The notes under the pieces are model-generated. The model ran no database searches. It saw nothing but the letters and a program-made list of their open reading frames with translations, and was not told the DNA's origin. This document shows positions 45,223 through 55,931 of a DNA stretch of 64,000 nt, one piece after another. The DNA comes from Kalmusia sp. IMI 367209 (taxonomy: Eukaryota; Ascomycota; Dothideomycetes; Pleosporales; Didymosphaeriaceae), in the NCBI GenBank assembly GCA_027946365.1, contig JAPEUQ010000003.1, positions 1,054,001 to 1,118,000 of the forward strand. Reading direction: 5' to 3'. Each line of letters opens with the position of its first letter. Position 1 is the first letter of the stretch. The position numbers and the translations under genes were made by a program.

Positions 45223-45993
45223 CCTCGACGATTAGCCACGTTTGAGTTTGAGCCGAATGATAGTATATCCAAGCAGAGTGCTCTTATAATATGTTCGCGA
45301 TAGGGAATGATGTGTTGGCGAAACAGTCGCCTAGCGTGTCGGCCATTGTGGCGGAGACGCGAGGCGGTGCGAAAGCGCATGAACTCTAAACAGATTTAAG
45401 GAGAAAGTGGAATGGCTTGACCATGACTGTGTGGCTATGCTTTTCTACCTATCTTCATATCTTCAGTGATCAAGTACCCAAATTACTGACCGCCCTAATT
45501 TTCGTTGCCATTATCGTCAAGCCGTCTCTTCTACAAGTGAAAGAGGCCGCTGAGAGAGAAAGTTCGCAAGGTTTCACCGGAGATGATTAGGCTGAAACAT
45601 TTGAGGAGCGATTTATTGAGCTTGACGAGCTATTACTCTTGAGTAATTTCTTCTGTCAGCTTGGCGTCTTTGAGCCTCGCCAACAATAGTCCAGGTCAGC
45701 TGGCCATGCCGCAGCACTTCGGAGGTGCTGAAGATCGCCAAGGCCTGCTGTACGGGGTGCAGCAGTTCGTTTGCCTTCTACGTTGTTGGCCAATCGCTAA
45801 GACGCTCCATCTCCCAATTGAGTGGCCGGTGTGAAAATACCCGATGGGCCGGTGAGACCCTGCAGCTGTGCGATGACCTCACGCTATAGAACAAACCCAC
45901 CCCACGCTTTTTGATTTTAAACACACACTACTTCGAGGCATCAGCACTCAATATAGGACTTTGGATGTCGTTGTATTTGGAGGGAATATTCTC
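45223..45993. other. Divergent promoter region
   Basis: 770 bases between the starts of the third HET-domain gene and the STAND-type N-terminal-domain gene. No strong element was recognised. Confidence 0.45.
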
Positions 45994-48210
45994 ATGGCAG
46001 TTCTCGCGGCGATCCTTCCTCTCGTCTCTGAGTGCTCGGCACTTGCTCTGGTGCTATACCGGCTAGGTGCTGCGGATGTGGATGCGTGCGTGGCAAAAGA
46101 ACTGTTAAGAACAGCGAAGGCGCTCTCGAATCTAGCATTGATAGTCAAAGAGATTGGAACTATCATCAAAGAAGATGATCGTTTACCCTCTGCAGAAGCA
46201 TGTTATATGATTCACTGCCTCCTCGATGTAAGCTAACATAGTGCTAGGCATTTGAAACGATTCAAGATGTGGTGGACCAAAGCAACGCCATATTGAATGA
46301 GATAAATACTATTGTTCCAACTCAAGAAGAAGACAAGACCCGCAGGCACAACGGTGAACAGCAGACTGGAGGTCGCAGTCTTGTTTCCACCCCACAGTTG
46401 GTGGCAAGGTTACACTACCTCAAAGCCCACATAGACTCGCTTAGGGCAACACTCTCGGTGATGCTACAAACTCTGTATACAGCACAGAGCATCATGTGGG
46501 CAAGGTGAGCATAGACTACACGCACGTCTACATCCATTATACAAATGCTAATAGTCGTTCAGAGTCAGGCCCACTGTATCACCAAAGCAGTGCGCCATCG
46601 CAGTGGCAAACGAGAAGCAGCAGCTCGAGACCCTTATAATCGACCAACAAATGACAATACTTCTAGCGGCCAAACTGTACGAGCGAGCAAGGCCAGACGC
46701 ACATTTGTTGATGGAGAATGATAGCACTCTGAGCCTTAGCATCATCGACGAAAGTGCAACAAAGCCGACAAATTTAGCCAAGTATCAGGACACATTTATC
46801 GCGAGTCTCGATACTCAGACATCTGACGAAGAATCATGGTTAGCATCGGTTTGCGGAGTTTCGAAGTCACAATTAGACCGTCTGTTGGATCGGTGGACTA
46901 GGCTGCGTCAGTTCGAGGAGGAGCTTCTGGATGCCGAGCGCAAAGTCCAGGCTCAGAAACGAGAAAACCAACAACCATCTGTAGAATCAGACAGCGAAGA
47001 CGACAGCGAGCCGTTGCCTCAGTTTGCGAGTAGTGGCGTTGGATTGGACACACCCATCCCTCGGAAGCCGGATAGCCTTCCACCACTTTTCGCAGAATCA
47101 TACACGCTGCCCATCCCTGTCTCCAGTCATCACCCTAGCTCAGCACCAGTTTCACCACGTACGAGCATTACCACCTTACCTGTCGAGGCAGCCGCAGCTG
47201 TGGAAGCAAAGGATAAAGACGATGATGTTGACCTAGAGATACCCTGGACATTACGCACGCGCAAATACTACTGGAAGTACATTGACGGTAAAATCCAAGA
47301 TGCAAATACCGATTTACCATCTTCAGAGGCGTTTGCGCATCGGCATAGCTGGACCGAGGTCCAAGCATCGTGGGTTTGCAAGGATGCATTGAAAGAGGCG
47401 GGCTATCCATTCACGCAGGTGCAAAAGGATGTTCCAGATGGAAGACGCACCAAGTTCGAAACATGGTTCTGTATTGACCAGCCTTTGACCTTCGATCAAG
47501 TACAACGGCTAGTCGAGCGAACGGTAGAAATCTACCGCAAAACGCAACCTCCCTCACCTCCGCCAGCTGAAGAAAGGACCCGTCGGACATCATTCGAGCG
47601 TCGCCCTCCTCCTCCGGGTAACGACCGCGATCGTACTCCGCTAGCTACACAGAACAAGCCTCCTCCCCTCGAGAGATCTGCGACCGCCTACCACATTTCC
47701 CAACCACCTCCACTAGACCGCACAATGTCGATGCCAGGTCCAGGACAAGGATCAGGACCGCCACCATCTTATCCCCCAATTCCACGACCCAGCAACCTTC
47801 AAATTCCACCGGCACCAATGCCAATTTTACCGCAGCCTCTACCCTATTCTCCTCGGTTCGCACCCCAAGGCATATGCGCACAGCCGGTCCCTTACCCACA
47901 ATCTCATACATTTACTCAACCCATACCTTACCAACCACCACCACCTCCTCCCCCTCGCCACCTCCAACCTCCAACATATTCTCAGTCTCCTCTGCGAACG
48001 TCACTAGATGGGGGGCGCTATGATCGCTATTCTAGCACGTCTGGGACGTCGGATTCCGAGGGTGTCACGAGGTCGAGAAAGCAGAGGGAGAGGAGTCGGA
48101 GGCGCGAATCAGATTCGAGGAGGAAGAAAGGACATGAACATGGGAAGACGAAGGCGCTCATGGGGGTTGCGGGCCTGACCGCTTTGTTAGATGGGTTGGT
48201 TGGTATATGA
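45994..48210 (+). CDS. Protein with fungal STAND-type N-terminal helical domain and Pro-rich tail
   Basis: Predicted 702-residue protein. Exons are 45994-46197, 46248-46504 and 46563-48210. The first intron (46198-46247) appears to be GC-AG: donor GCATGT, branch site CTAAC, acceptor TAG. The second is 46505-46562 (GTGAGC...CAG). The joins give PSAEAFETIQDVV and IMWARVRPTVSP. The first 220 residues are helical (MAVLAAILPLVSECSALAL, then VKEIGTIIKEDD). They resemble the fungal N-terminal domain placed in front of STAND proteins and related Helo-like signalling domains; this is recalled similarity, not a search. A conserved-looking module follows (PWTLRTRKYYWKYIDG, then FETWFCIDQPLTFDQV). The rest is a Pro-rich disordered stretch and a basic RS-like end (RKQRERSRRRESDSRRKK). 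Likely cytosolic; function unknown. Confidence 0.7.
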
Positions 48211-48492
48211 GTTATGACCTGAATTTGCAACGGCCATCACATGAAATTGTTGTTTTTACGATATATGTATAGATATACGAGTGAACGAAAGTTATCCTAG
48301 TTTCACGATATCGAATGACATCTGTAGATGTACTTTTCCTTTGATGCAATGTCCCCGACTGTATGTGACAGTCTGTCCCAGTTGACAAACAAAACGCCAT
48401 CGCTATGCAAATAAAGTCTGAAAAGGACCTAACCCGGTGGTAGATAGATTTGGGTCGTTCGAGCCGCAGACCGGTTTCGATATCGCGCTCGC

Positions 48493-49391
48493 TTACTTGC
48501 TGTCCGGGTTATCGGGTAGCCTCTCGATGACATATTTGCCCTTTCCTACGCTCACGATGGGGACACCGGGGATTTTCCTTAAGCGGCGCTTGAGATCTGG
48601 AGAAATTAGTCGATGTTCATATCAAGGGTTCAAAAGAAGATCTTACCGCGATCATTCGTGCCCACGAGGTATATTCTGTGCTTTGTAACAATCCTACAGA
48701 AGTATCAGTACGCGTGCCTAAGCTGCCTTTTGGATTTGCCCACTTACTCTACTAGACAGTCATCCGCATAATGTCCTTTATGGTCACATTTTATCCGCTC
48801 CCAACGTTCGTCCCTGGCTATGCGCAAAGCGATTCTGTATTTCGGGCCTAGCTTTTCCATTTCCGCCATCTGGAACTTGTTATTCGCTGAGGAGGGTATT
48901 CTTACAGGTGTTGACTTACTACACACGAGGTGATTATCGGTGTTGCCTTCGCGTACAGCTACCATTCATCATTAGCGCCCACCACCGCATCTACAGAGAG
49001 TATAGCAAACGTACCAAGTCCATAAGGGCTTTTTGTAGGTCGAGCTTGCAACGGACAGTATGGGAGAGGAAATTGGTATCGATCAAGACTCTGTAGGGCG
49101 GTCCCAGAGCCTCATTCGCGGAGAAGAACATTGACGACGGCGCCTGTGGGATCTCTCGTTTGGCTTTCTCAGCTTCGGCTTTCTTCTTAGCTTCTATCTC
49201 GCCGGCCATCTGGTTCTTTTTACTGTCAATCGCGTCAGTCGAGGCGAGCTTGGGTGAGGCAGCGGGGCGCATACAGTCTGGCATCGCGTTGGCCTGCATT
49301 TGTTAGCAAAATCTCCATAGCAACACAAGGAGCACGCACCAATTACGCGCTTCATCTGCGCAAACTTGCGCGTCTTCTTTGCGACTCCCAT
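48493..49391 (-). CDS. FCF1: SSU processome PIN nuclease Fcf1/Utp24
   Basis: Predicted 196-residue Fcf1 (Utp24), the PIN-domain endonuclease of the small-subunit processome that cuts pre-rRNA at sites A1 and A2 in the nucleolus. Seven exons on the minus strand: 49391-49340, 49293-49275, 49222-49015, 48958-48920, 48869-48748, 48693-48647 and 48596-48493. The six introns are 46-56 bases, all GT-AG. Exon 2 is only 19 bases. The frame is continuous and follows the family throughout: [18 protein letters not shown], then [26 protein letters not shown] and [11 protein letters not shown]. It continues with [46 protein letters not shown] and YVIERLPD. The acidic PIN-site residues are present (D of LIDTN, E of MAEME, D of ADDC, D of TNDRD). 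Confidence 0.93.
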
Positions 49392-50071
49392 GGCGGCAGT
49401 TTGGGGTGGGTGTGTTGGTATTGCTGTGTCGGTTGCTGTGTCTATCGATAAACTTTTTGGCAGTTCTTGCCAAGATTTCGAGCGTCCCTGCTATTTTGGG
49501 ACGGCGTGCAGGGTCCAAGCGTCACGCGCGCATGGGGCTCATTATCACACTCGACCCAGCAGTCGGTCACGGGCTCTCACAGCTGAGCCCTGCAGCAAAG
49601 AACGTACTACGCCGTCGTGTTTGCGCTCTGTCGAATTCGCTACGATACTATTGATCCAGTCGTCCGCTATCCTTCCTATCGTTCAAGTAAAGTCGATTTT
49701 CGACCCCATCGCTGCTCCGTCAACCCCCTAGCACCAATCTGGTAGGCCACAGGCCACCGGACCCGCGCTCAAGCGTCTTCCCTGCATTGGCACCGCTGGC
49801 CCCATCATCACTCCTGGATCCCTTCAGAACCTGTCGCGACCAGGCCCTCTTCTCCGCCTCTCGTTAACCCGTCACTCGTTTCACCCTCACTGCTCGTCGT
49901 CATCGACAACCAGACCCCTCTCGTTTCTTCGAACCCATCCCTTTAGCCACAACGGCCACCTGAGACAGCCATTACCCGCTTCGTTCCCCTAAATCTGCGG
50001 CCGTCCCCCAGCGCCCGCCAGCCGCTCCCTCCTCTATTCGCTTCTCCACATCGTTCGTAACGCTCATCGCC
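49392..50071. other. Divergent promoter region between FCF1 and the CSI2-like gene
   Basis: 680 bases, C-rich toward the CSI2-like start, consistent with a long pyrimidine-rich leader. No gene supported. Confidence 0.5.
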
Positions 50072-51301
50072 ATGCGGCTTTCAATAGGCCTCGTGGGCCT
50101 GCTCGCCTTCGCTGCGCCGGCTGTCCTTGCGCAGGATGACGACAAGACGACGGGCACCCAAAGTGCAGCCTCCTCACAAGAAACCGGAAAGGACACCCAG
50201 ACACCTTCGCCCTCAGAGACGAGCGAACAAGCAAAGACAACCGAAGAGCCTAAGACTTCAGAGGACGCGAAGACCACAGACGAGCCACAGTCCACCGGAT
50301 CTGCTACGCAAAGCGACGACGCGACGAGTACCGATGCTGGCAATGCGATTACAACCCTGCCCGTTAGCACCAGCACATCAGCTGGAGTTTCCCAGACCCA
50401 AAATGGCGGGAATTTCCTATCACTGCTTCCTTCTCAAGCTGGTGTGGGTATACCCAACGTAGGAGTCCCGGATACCGCCAATGCGGCATTCATGCAGAAA
50501 TCCGATCTACCTGATGGAACCGTCTTCATATGTGTCGGCGCTATTCTGGCTTTCTTTGGAGCTTCCATTCTCATATGGCGAGCTCTGGTAGCCTGGTCGT
50601 TGCATCGCTCCGTCCAGAATGCTGCACGGGCTCAAACCGTTGCGGATATGAAGGACATGTCAGCTGTGCCGGGCGGTAACAAACGGGGAATGTACAACAT
50701 GCTCGGAGCAAGCTCTACGATGTCGCTCGACCACCTTTCTGCTGCACCCACAGGCACTTCTAAACCTCTCAAGCCTTTCGCCTCTACCACGACAAGTACT
50801 CCTCCAAAGTCGAACTCATTGTTTTTCTCGCCTACAGCCGGTGGCAGCACTGGTCTGCGCGACTCTGTCGCAAATCGATCGTCGAGTTATCTTCCAGCAG
50901 GCTACTACGCTGCTGGTAACGCACAGCCTGCTGGAGGCTCACCTTTAACACACGTTGGTGGTGCTGGGTCACATCTGTCGACACACTCTCTAGCCACACC
51001 AGGAAACCGCTTCAGTGCCCGTTCAGGTATCTCTCCTCCACAGTCCCCTTCTCTTCCTCCGTCACGTGGGTACGATCGTGCACCCCCTTCGCGCGATGGC
51101 TTGTCGTTGTACAACCGCAATAGCGTTGCAACACTCGGTACACCCACAGGACGAGCAGGCGTGTATGGACACGATCATGGAAGCGCAAGTCAATTGTCTT
51201 TGAACGTACCAGGTGGATCGACCACCGGAGGACGAGCACCAAGCGCGTATCTAGAAGATCTGTTCGAAAACCACGGTAACGGACCGAGGGAACGGTTCTA
51301 G
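50072..51301 (+). CDS. CSI2-like cell-surface membrane protein
   Basis: Predicted 409-residue single-exon type I membrane protein similar to fungal proteins named after yeast Csi2, a vacuole/bud-neck protein linked to chitin synthase 3. A signal peptide is seen (MRLSIGLVGLLAFAAPAVLA, cleavage about residue 20). An outer Ser/Thr/Glu-rich stalk follows, likely heavily O-glycosylated. The conserved block FLSLLPSQAGVGIPNVGV is next, then a membrane helix (VFICVGAILAFFGASILIW) at about residues 152-170, then RALVAWSLHRSVQNAA. A long cytoplasmic Ser/Gly/Pro-rich tail ends in YLEDLFENH. The order of stalk, helix and RALVAWSLHRSV is the family hallmark. Confidence 0.8.
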   Translation: MRLSIGLVGLLAFAAPAVLAQDDDKTTGTQSAASSQETGKDTQTPSPSETSEQAKTTEEPKTSEDAKTTDEPQSTGSATQSDDATSTDAGNAITTLPVSTSTSAGVSQTQNGGNFLSLLPSQAGVGIPNVGVPDTANAAFMQKSDLPDGTVFICVGAILAFFGASILIWRALVAWSLHRSVQNAARAQTVADMKDMSAVPGGNKRGMYNMLGASSTMSLDHLSAAPTGTSKPLKPFASTTTSTPPKSNSLFFSPTAGGSTGLRDSVANRSSSYLPAGYYAAGNAQPAGGSPLTHVGGAGSHLSTHSLATPGNRFSARSGISPPQSPSLPPSRGYDRAPPSRDGLSLYNRNSVATLGTPTGRAGVYGHDHGSASQLSLNVPGGSTTGGRAPSAYLEDLFENHGNGPRERF

Positions 51302-53987
51302 AGGGTCCCGTTGCCAGAACGTCCAGTGGCGGTAAAACAAAGAGGATGGACCGTGGCAGGTTCCCTCCGTCGCAGCGTGTCGGGAAGTCTGCTATCACTG
51401 GTGTGATCTAACGAGAAACAAGACGGAAGCCGTTATTTCATTTCTACCATAGCAGGTGCACCAGACTTTTATGTTACGTGCGATTCCTGTTTCTTGCTGC
51501 CGGCGAACCTTGCATGTTCCAGGAACATTGTGGCACTCTCTGCTACCAAGCGTCATGCAAGTGGTTTTCGTCCTTCATGTTGTATCACCAACGCGCCGTG
51601 TCGAGGTGCTTCCTCATCCTTTCTTGTTGAAAATATTTTTTTCTTGCTATACCAGCACTTTGGAAATTCCTTTGTGTTTTTTTACATTATTCAACAACTC
51701 ATGGGGATGGGCGTTCCGTGGTGTTTTGCAGACGGGGTCTGGAATTGGTTGATGGATTGGATTGGGTTTTGAACTGTATCGATGAAGTGAGGGTTATTGT
51801 ATATACAGCAGACGCTGTGGCACGAGTAGGCAGAGTAGAAGATAGTAATTATAGTACAATTCTTGATAATATGGTCTGAGAGCTCTGTTTGTGCTGCTGT
51901 GGGGGAAGGGTCTTTGTTTCTGTTGGGTGGGCCCTGGTGCCAAGGGCGGAGATCCGGTACACAAGCGTGCCGTACATTCGCGATGGGTTAGCTGTTGTGT
52001 TTGCTTGCAGCTCCTTCGATTGGGTCGCTGAAAAGCAATGACGCTGAAGATGGTTTCAAGTTGTCGCTGGTGGCGGGCGTCCTCTACATGCGAATGTATC
52101 CTAGTTTGAGGTCTATCACCAACCAATATAAATTCTAGCTCTTCAGCAAGCATACCAAAAGCTTGCTCAGCAGCTCCCTTATCAAATCAAATCTCCAGTT
52201 CATTTCCTCTCATTTGTTTCGGTTTCCTTTATAATAGTTCCAAGATAAGTCTTCTCAGCTGGCTCGATACAATCACGGCAGCAAGTTCGGGAATTTTCAT
52301 TTCACGATGGCAAACTCCGTAGACTACCGTGTCTAGCTTTCCTTCACCATGCCCCTTCATTCCTTCTACTTCTCAACCAGCTGATTGTTGGGTTGCGCCA
52401 GTCGCACATCGACCTCGCACACGGCACCTAGGTAACACGCAGTTCTTGCTTGTTAAATTAGCTTCTGCAGGCAACCATGACCCCGAAGTGGCAACTGCTT
52501 CCGATCCCCTGGCAATAAGGACTGGACAGAATAGCGTCCTCCTCTACATCAAAGGTCCTCTCAGTCAGCTCCTTTGTAGTGGTTAACTACGCGGCTCATC
52601 TTTTCTCTTTTCCGAGATGACCATGCCTCCCCAACGAGATCGTCCTGTCAAACTTGAATGCCTCGATGAGCGGACGGCTAATCAAGCTCATTCCGAGCTT
52701 TCGTAGCATATGGTAGCTATGGCACTGGGGATGATGCAATTCTGCCGGTCGCGTCGTCAATGTAGACCAGCTCTTTGGAGCTGGCGGAGTCGTGATAGTT
52801 GAAGACTGTTAGTGAGCTTACATATGCACTATACTCCGCCAACCCCTCCCATAAATGTAGATGACAAAAATATTGGTGCAGAAGGTGTCTGTGTTCCAGG
52901 GGAAATAATAAAAAGGTAGCTGAAGGAGCGGCTATTAAGTAATCTCATTCACTGACAATCGCCACAGGTCCAATTGGATATCGTATTTTGTGTCACGATC
53001 GACAGTAAGCTAGGGTATTACTCGTTGTAAAATACTGACGTCTCTTATCATATATTCATCAATTCGATATACTCATGGCAGATGGGTTGCTAACGATTGC
53101 ATTAATACTGATCTCCACTAGGTGGTAAGTAATACCCCAGTACAAACTATGTACCTAGCATCTCTCATACAGGTACGCACAGCGTAATACTCCATGCTAT
53201 TCCAATGCAGAGAGATACTGTATAGGAGGATGAAAATCTCCAGAGATCGACAGGAGGCTGAAACACACACGTGTAGGCTTCTCGAGACACTTTATGGCAA
53301 ACAACGTGCTGTACGCGATAATGACCAGCTTGTGTTTATCTTGAGAACATACGAGTTATATTCAGGGTAATGAGATGAAGACGGTAGTGAGCAGATGTCG
53401 GCCATTTTAGGTAGTATTCTATTTCAGAGACATTTTTTAGTGTCAGGGTCTTGGATAAAGTAGATACATCTGCACTATCGTGGCTGAATGACCACACTTG
53501 CGGACCATTCGCAACTTGCCCTCTCAAGCCTTGAAGCTTGTTAACATCTTGGGGCACTGCCATATGGAACAATTCATAAAACATCCATGATATGTCTAGT
53601 CTTGCTCATCCCTTACTGTCCATCATCATATGATCAGTAAGGTCGACACACACTGGTGGGAAGTAGGTCAAAGTATACATTCGTAACAGTATCTATATAA
53701 ATCGTCTCGTGTCGGGCACAGTGAATCGAAAGCCCATCTCTTTGCTCCTGAACTCCCAAGCCCTTGGCTCCAGGAGACCCAGGATGGATATCGTCGCAGA
53801 CAAGCAGAGCCAAAAAAAATCATAACCTCAAGAAAAGTCTTCCTACGCTGGCAAATTTCCAGTCCAGATTCCTGACCTGATAACCGTTCTCTTTCCTCCT
53901 GCATATGCTTAAGCATCGCTCTGCTACATCCACATCTCGTCATCGTTACTCGTGAAGGAGTTGTTGTTGTCGGCCCCTCCCTCAAAA
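51302..53987. other. Long convergent intergenic region
   Basis: About 2.7 kb between convergent stops. The first 500 bases are T-rich 3' sequence; 52.7-53.4 kb is AT-rich. Several short open frames (for example 51456-51752, 52329-52586 and 53336-53584) have no recognisable content. No tRNA, transposase or long repeat was recognised. Confidence 0.45.
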
Positions 53988-54493
53988 TCACATGAAACCC
54001 TGCGCCATCTTTGCCAGACTAGCCAAACCCCCAATCCCGCTCGCCACACTCTGCAAATTCATGCCACTCGCCAATCCACCGCCTCCCCATCCTCTCGCCC
54101 CATACCCTTCACTACCGTAGTACCCTCCTGGTGTCCACCCCCCACGTGCCCGCCTCTCCCACCTCCACCTGCTCCCGCTCCCATGTCTGGCAGATTAACC
54201 CCAAACTTGCGCGCCAACTTTGTCAGCACACCACCTGAAACCAAAGGCATTATGACCATGAAAAACACTTTGAATGGATGCCGTCGCGCATATGACCACA
54301 GACGGTGCAGCAGCTCGCGGAATTTGTGGTATAGATATTGGATGTAGCCATCGCGAGGGGAGCGTTTGTAACGCGACGTAGAAGAGTGGTGGCGTGAGGA
54401 GGACGAGTAGGTGGAGCCGGCATAAGAGCGGGCGTAGCCGGGACGCGAGGAGGAGTGGTGACGTGAGGAAGACGAGGATCCGAACCAGCCCAT
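53988..54493 (-). CDS. Small one-pass membrane protein, Gly-rich tail with apparent frameshift
   Basis: A conserved fungal small protein. The start MGWFGSSSSS is followed by Ser/His/Arg/Tyr-rich sequence, SPRDGYIQYLYHKFRELLH and YARRHPFKVFFMVIMPLVSGG (one membrane helix), then LTKLARKFGVNLPDM. The uninterrupted frame from the ATG at 54493 stops at 54059 after about 144 residues, in an unconvincing sequence. In a neighbouring frame the Gly-rich tail continues (PGGYYGSEGYGARGWGGG, then SVASGIGGLASLAKMAQGF) and stops at 53988, which fits my memory of the family end. The switch coincides with a run of six C at 54138-54143 (G on the coding strand). One indel there, or a 41-base intron with a GTGGAG donor, would join the parts. 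Function unknown. Confidence 0.65.
54138..54143. repeat. Homopolymer C6 run at the frame switch
   Basis: Run of six C on the plus strand inside the small membrane protein gene. One base more would continue the Gly-rich frame to the family-like end. Confidence 0.45.
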
Positions 54494-55531
54494 GGTTGGT
54501 GTGAGCTGTAGTAATCTATATGAGGTAGGTTTGAGATGTAGATTAGGTATGAGGGCGTTCAGACGGGTACGTGAGGCGAATGTTCAGGAGCGATACGAGC
54601 TTGCGATCAAGCCGGGCGCAATGCGTCGCAAGGCCGTTGTTGTTATCGCCGTAGACGTCGTAGCTGTCGCAAGGAGCTTTCTGAATCGGGCAGCAATTCC
54701 TTGTCCAACCCAGAGGCCTTCGACAACCCTCCGGTCAAAGTGGAGCAAAATCGGGCTGCAACCCTTTGCTCTCCTCCCAACTCTTCAAGCTCAACCCAGT
54801 CAGCTGTGCCAAATCGCGCTTCGATCTTTGATTCTGATTGGAAATTCACAAGAGCCTCACGCACGCGCTCGCGATATCGATAGCAAGCGAACAAGTGGAG
54901 GTGCGGGAGATGCGCAGCAAAAGGGACTGTCGAACAAGTGGAGCTGGAGCTCGCAACAGACGGGGATGATCGCCAGACGGCAGACCGCTCTTTTCGGTGG
55001 CTGGGGCTGCAGGGTTCAGCCTGCCAAGCACGGGCGGATCATGCATCCATGTTTTGCGTGAACCACGAGGAGCGGGGCTATCATTGGGTGGAGGCGAGGA
55101 GGAACGTAAGACACAAGGGGCAGCTTGTGGACGTTGAGGTGTGTACGGGAAAAGACGTTGTGCACTTGTCAAAGGAACAGAAGAATAACTGGACTGAGCT
55201 ATTGTTTGCCGTGCTGTGGAAAAGGTGCGATGATCTCACGTTCGTCCATCAATCCATTTTGCACATAGCATGCCCGAACGCTCGTAAAAGAAAAGAAAAG
55301 TTATGAGCATTAATTACAAGTACGCTATCCAGATCGCCCCAGCCATGTTCAGAATCGTATCCTACATACAAACACCATGACCTCCAATAGATCCAGCCCC
55401 ATCCATCCCTCATTCCCAGAAAATTGATAGATGAACAATTACAGCGTCGCTCTCAACCATGTTAACATAAAAAAATGTAGCTCATGCAAGTATGCACATA
55501 TGCAAAAAGGTATGGTATGCGTCAAGAACAT
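54494..55531. other. Intergenic region
   Basis: 1,040 bases between the small membrane protein start and the ArfGAP stop. Plus-strand frames here (for example 54492-55061) have no recognisable features. Confidence 0.45.
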
Positions 55532-55892
55532 TTACCGTCTGAAGCTCGAACTCAGCCCGGAAAATGCATCGGGAGAATGCCGCCCACCCATCAAACCCGC
55601 GAAGTCTACACTTTCATTGCTGACGTGCCTAGATCCCTGGATCTGTGGAGGGATCGCAGAAGGTGGCTGTTGCGCCCCCGTTTGGCTTTGCATCGCGGCA
55701 AACGGGTTCATCTGCCCTGTTGCTTGTGCAGTAGGAGCGGTTGGTGTTTGCGATTGCTCTGATCGTTGAGGGGTGGCTTGTGGGCGGTTGTAGAGTGCGA
55801 GGATAGAATTCTTATCAAAAACACCCTGGGGTTGGGCGTAGTTGAATTGTGAATAATTGGGTTGTTGGGCTTGGAAAGGATTTGAAGTCTGG

Positions 55893-55931
<39 letters not shown>

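Noticed and set aside
46231..46247. GTAAGC donor with nearby TAG acceptor in the gene at 45994
   Set aside because: Would make a 20-base intron, too short for the spliceosome; the GC-AG reading was preferred.
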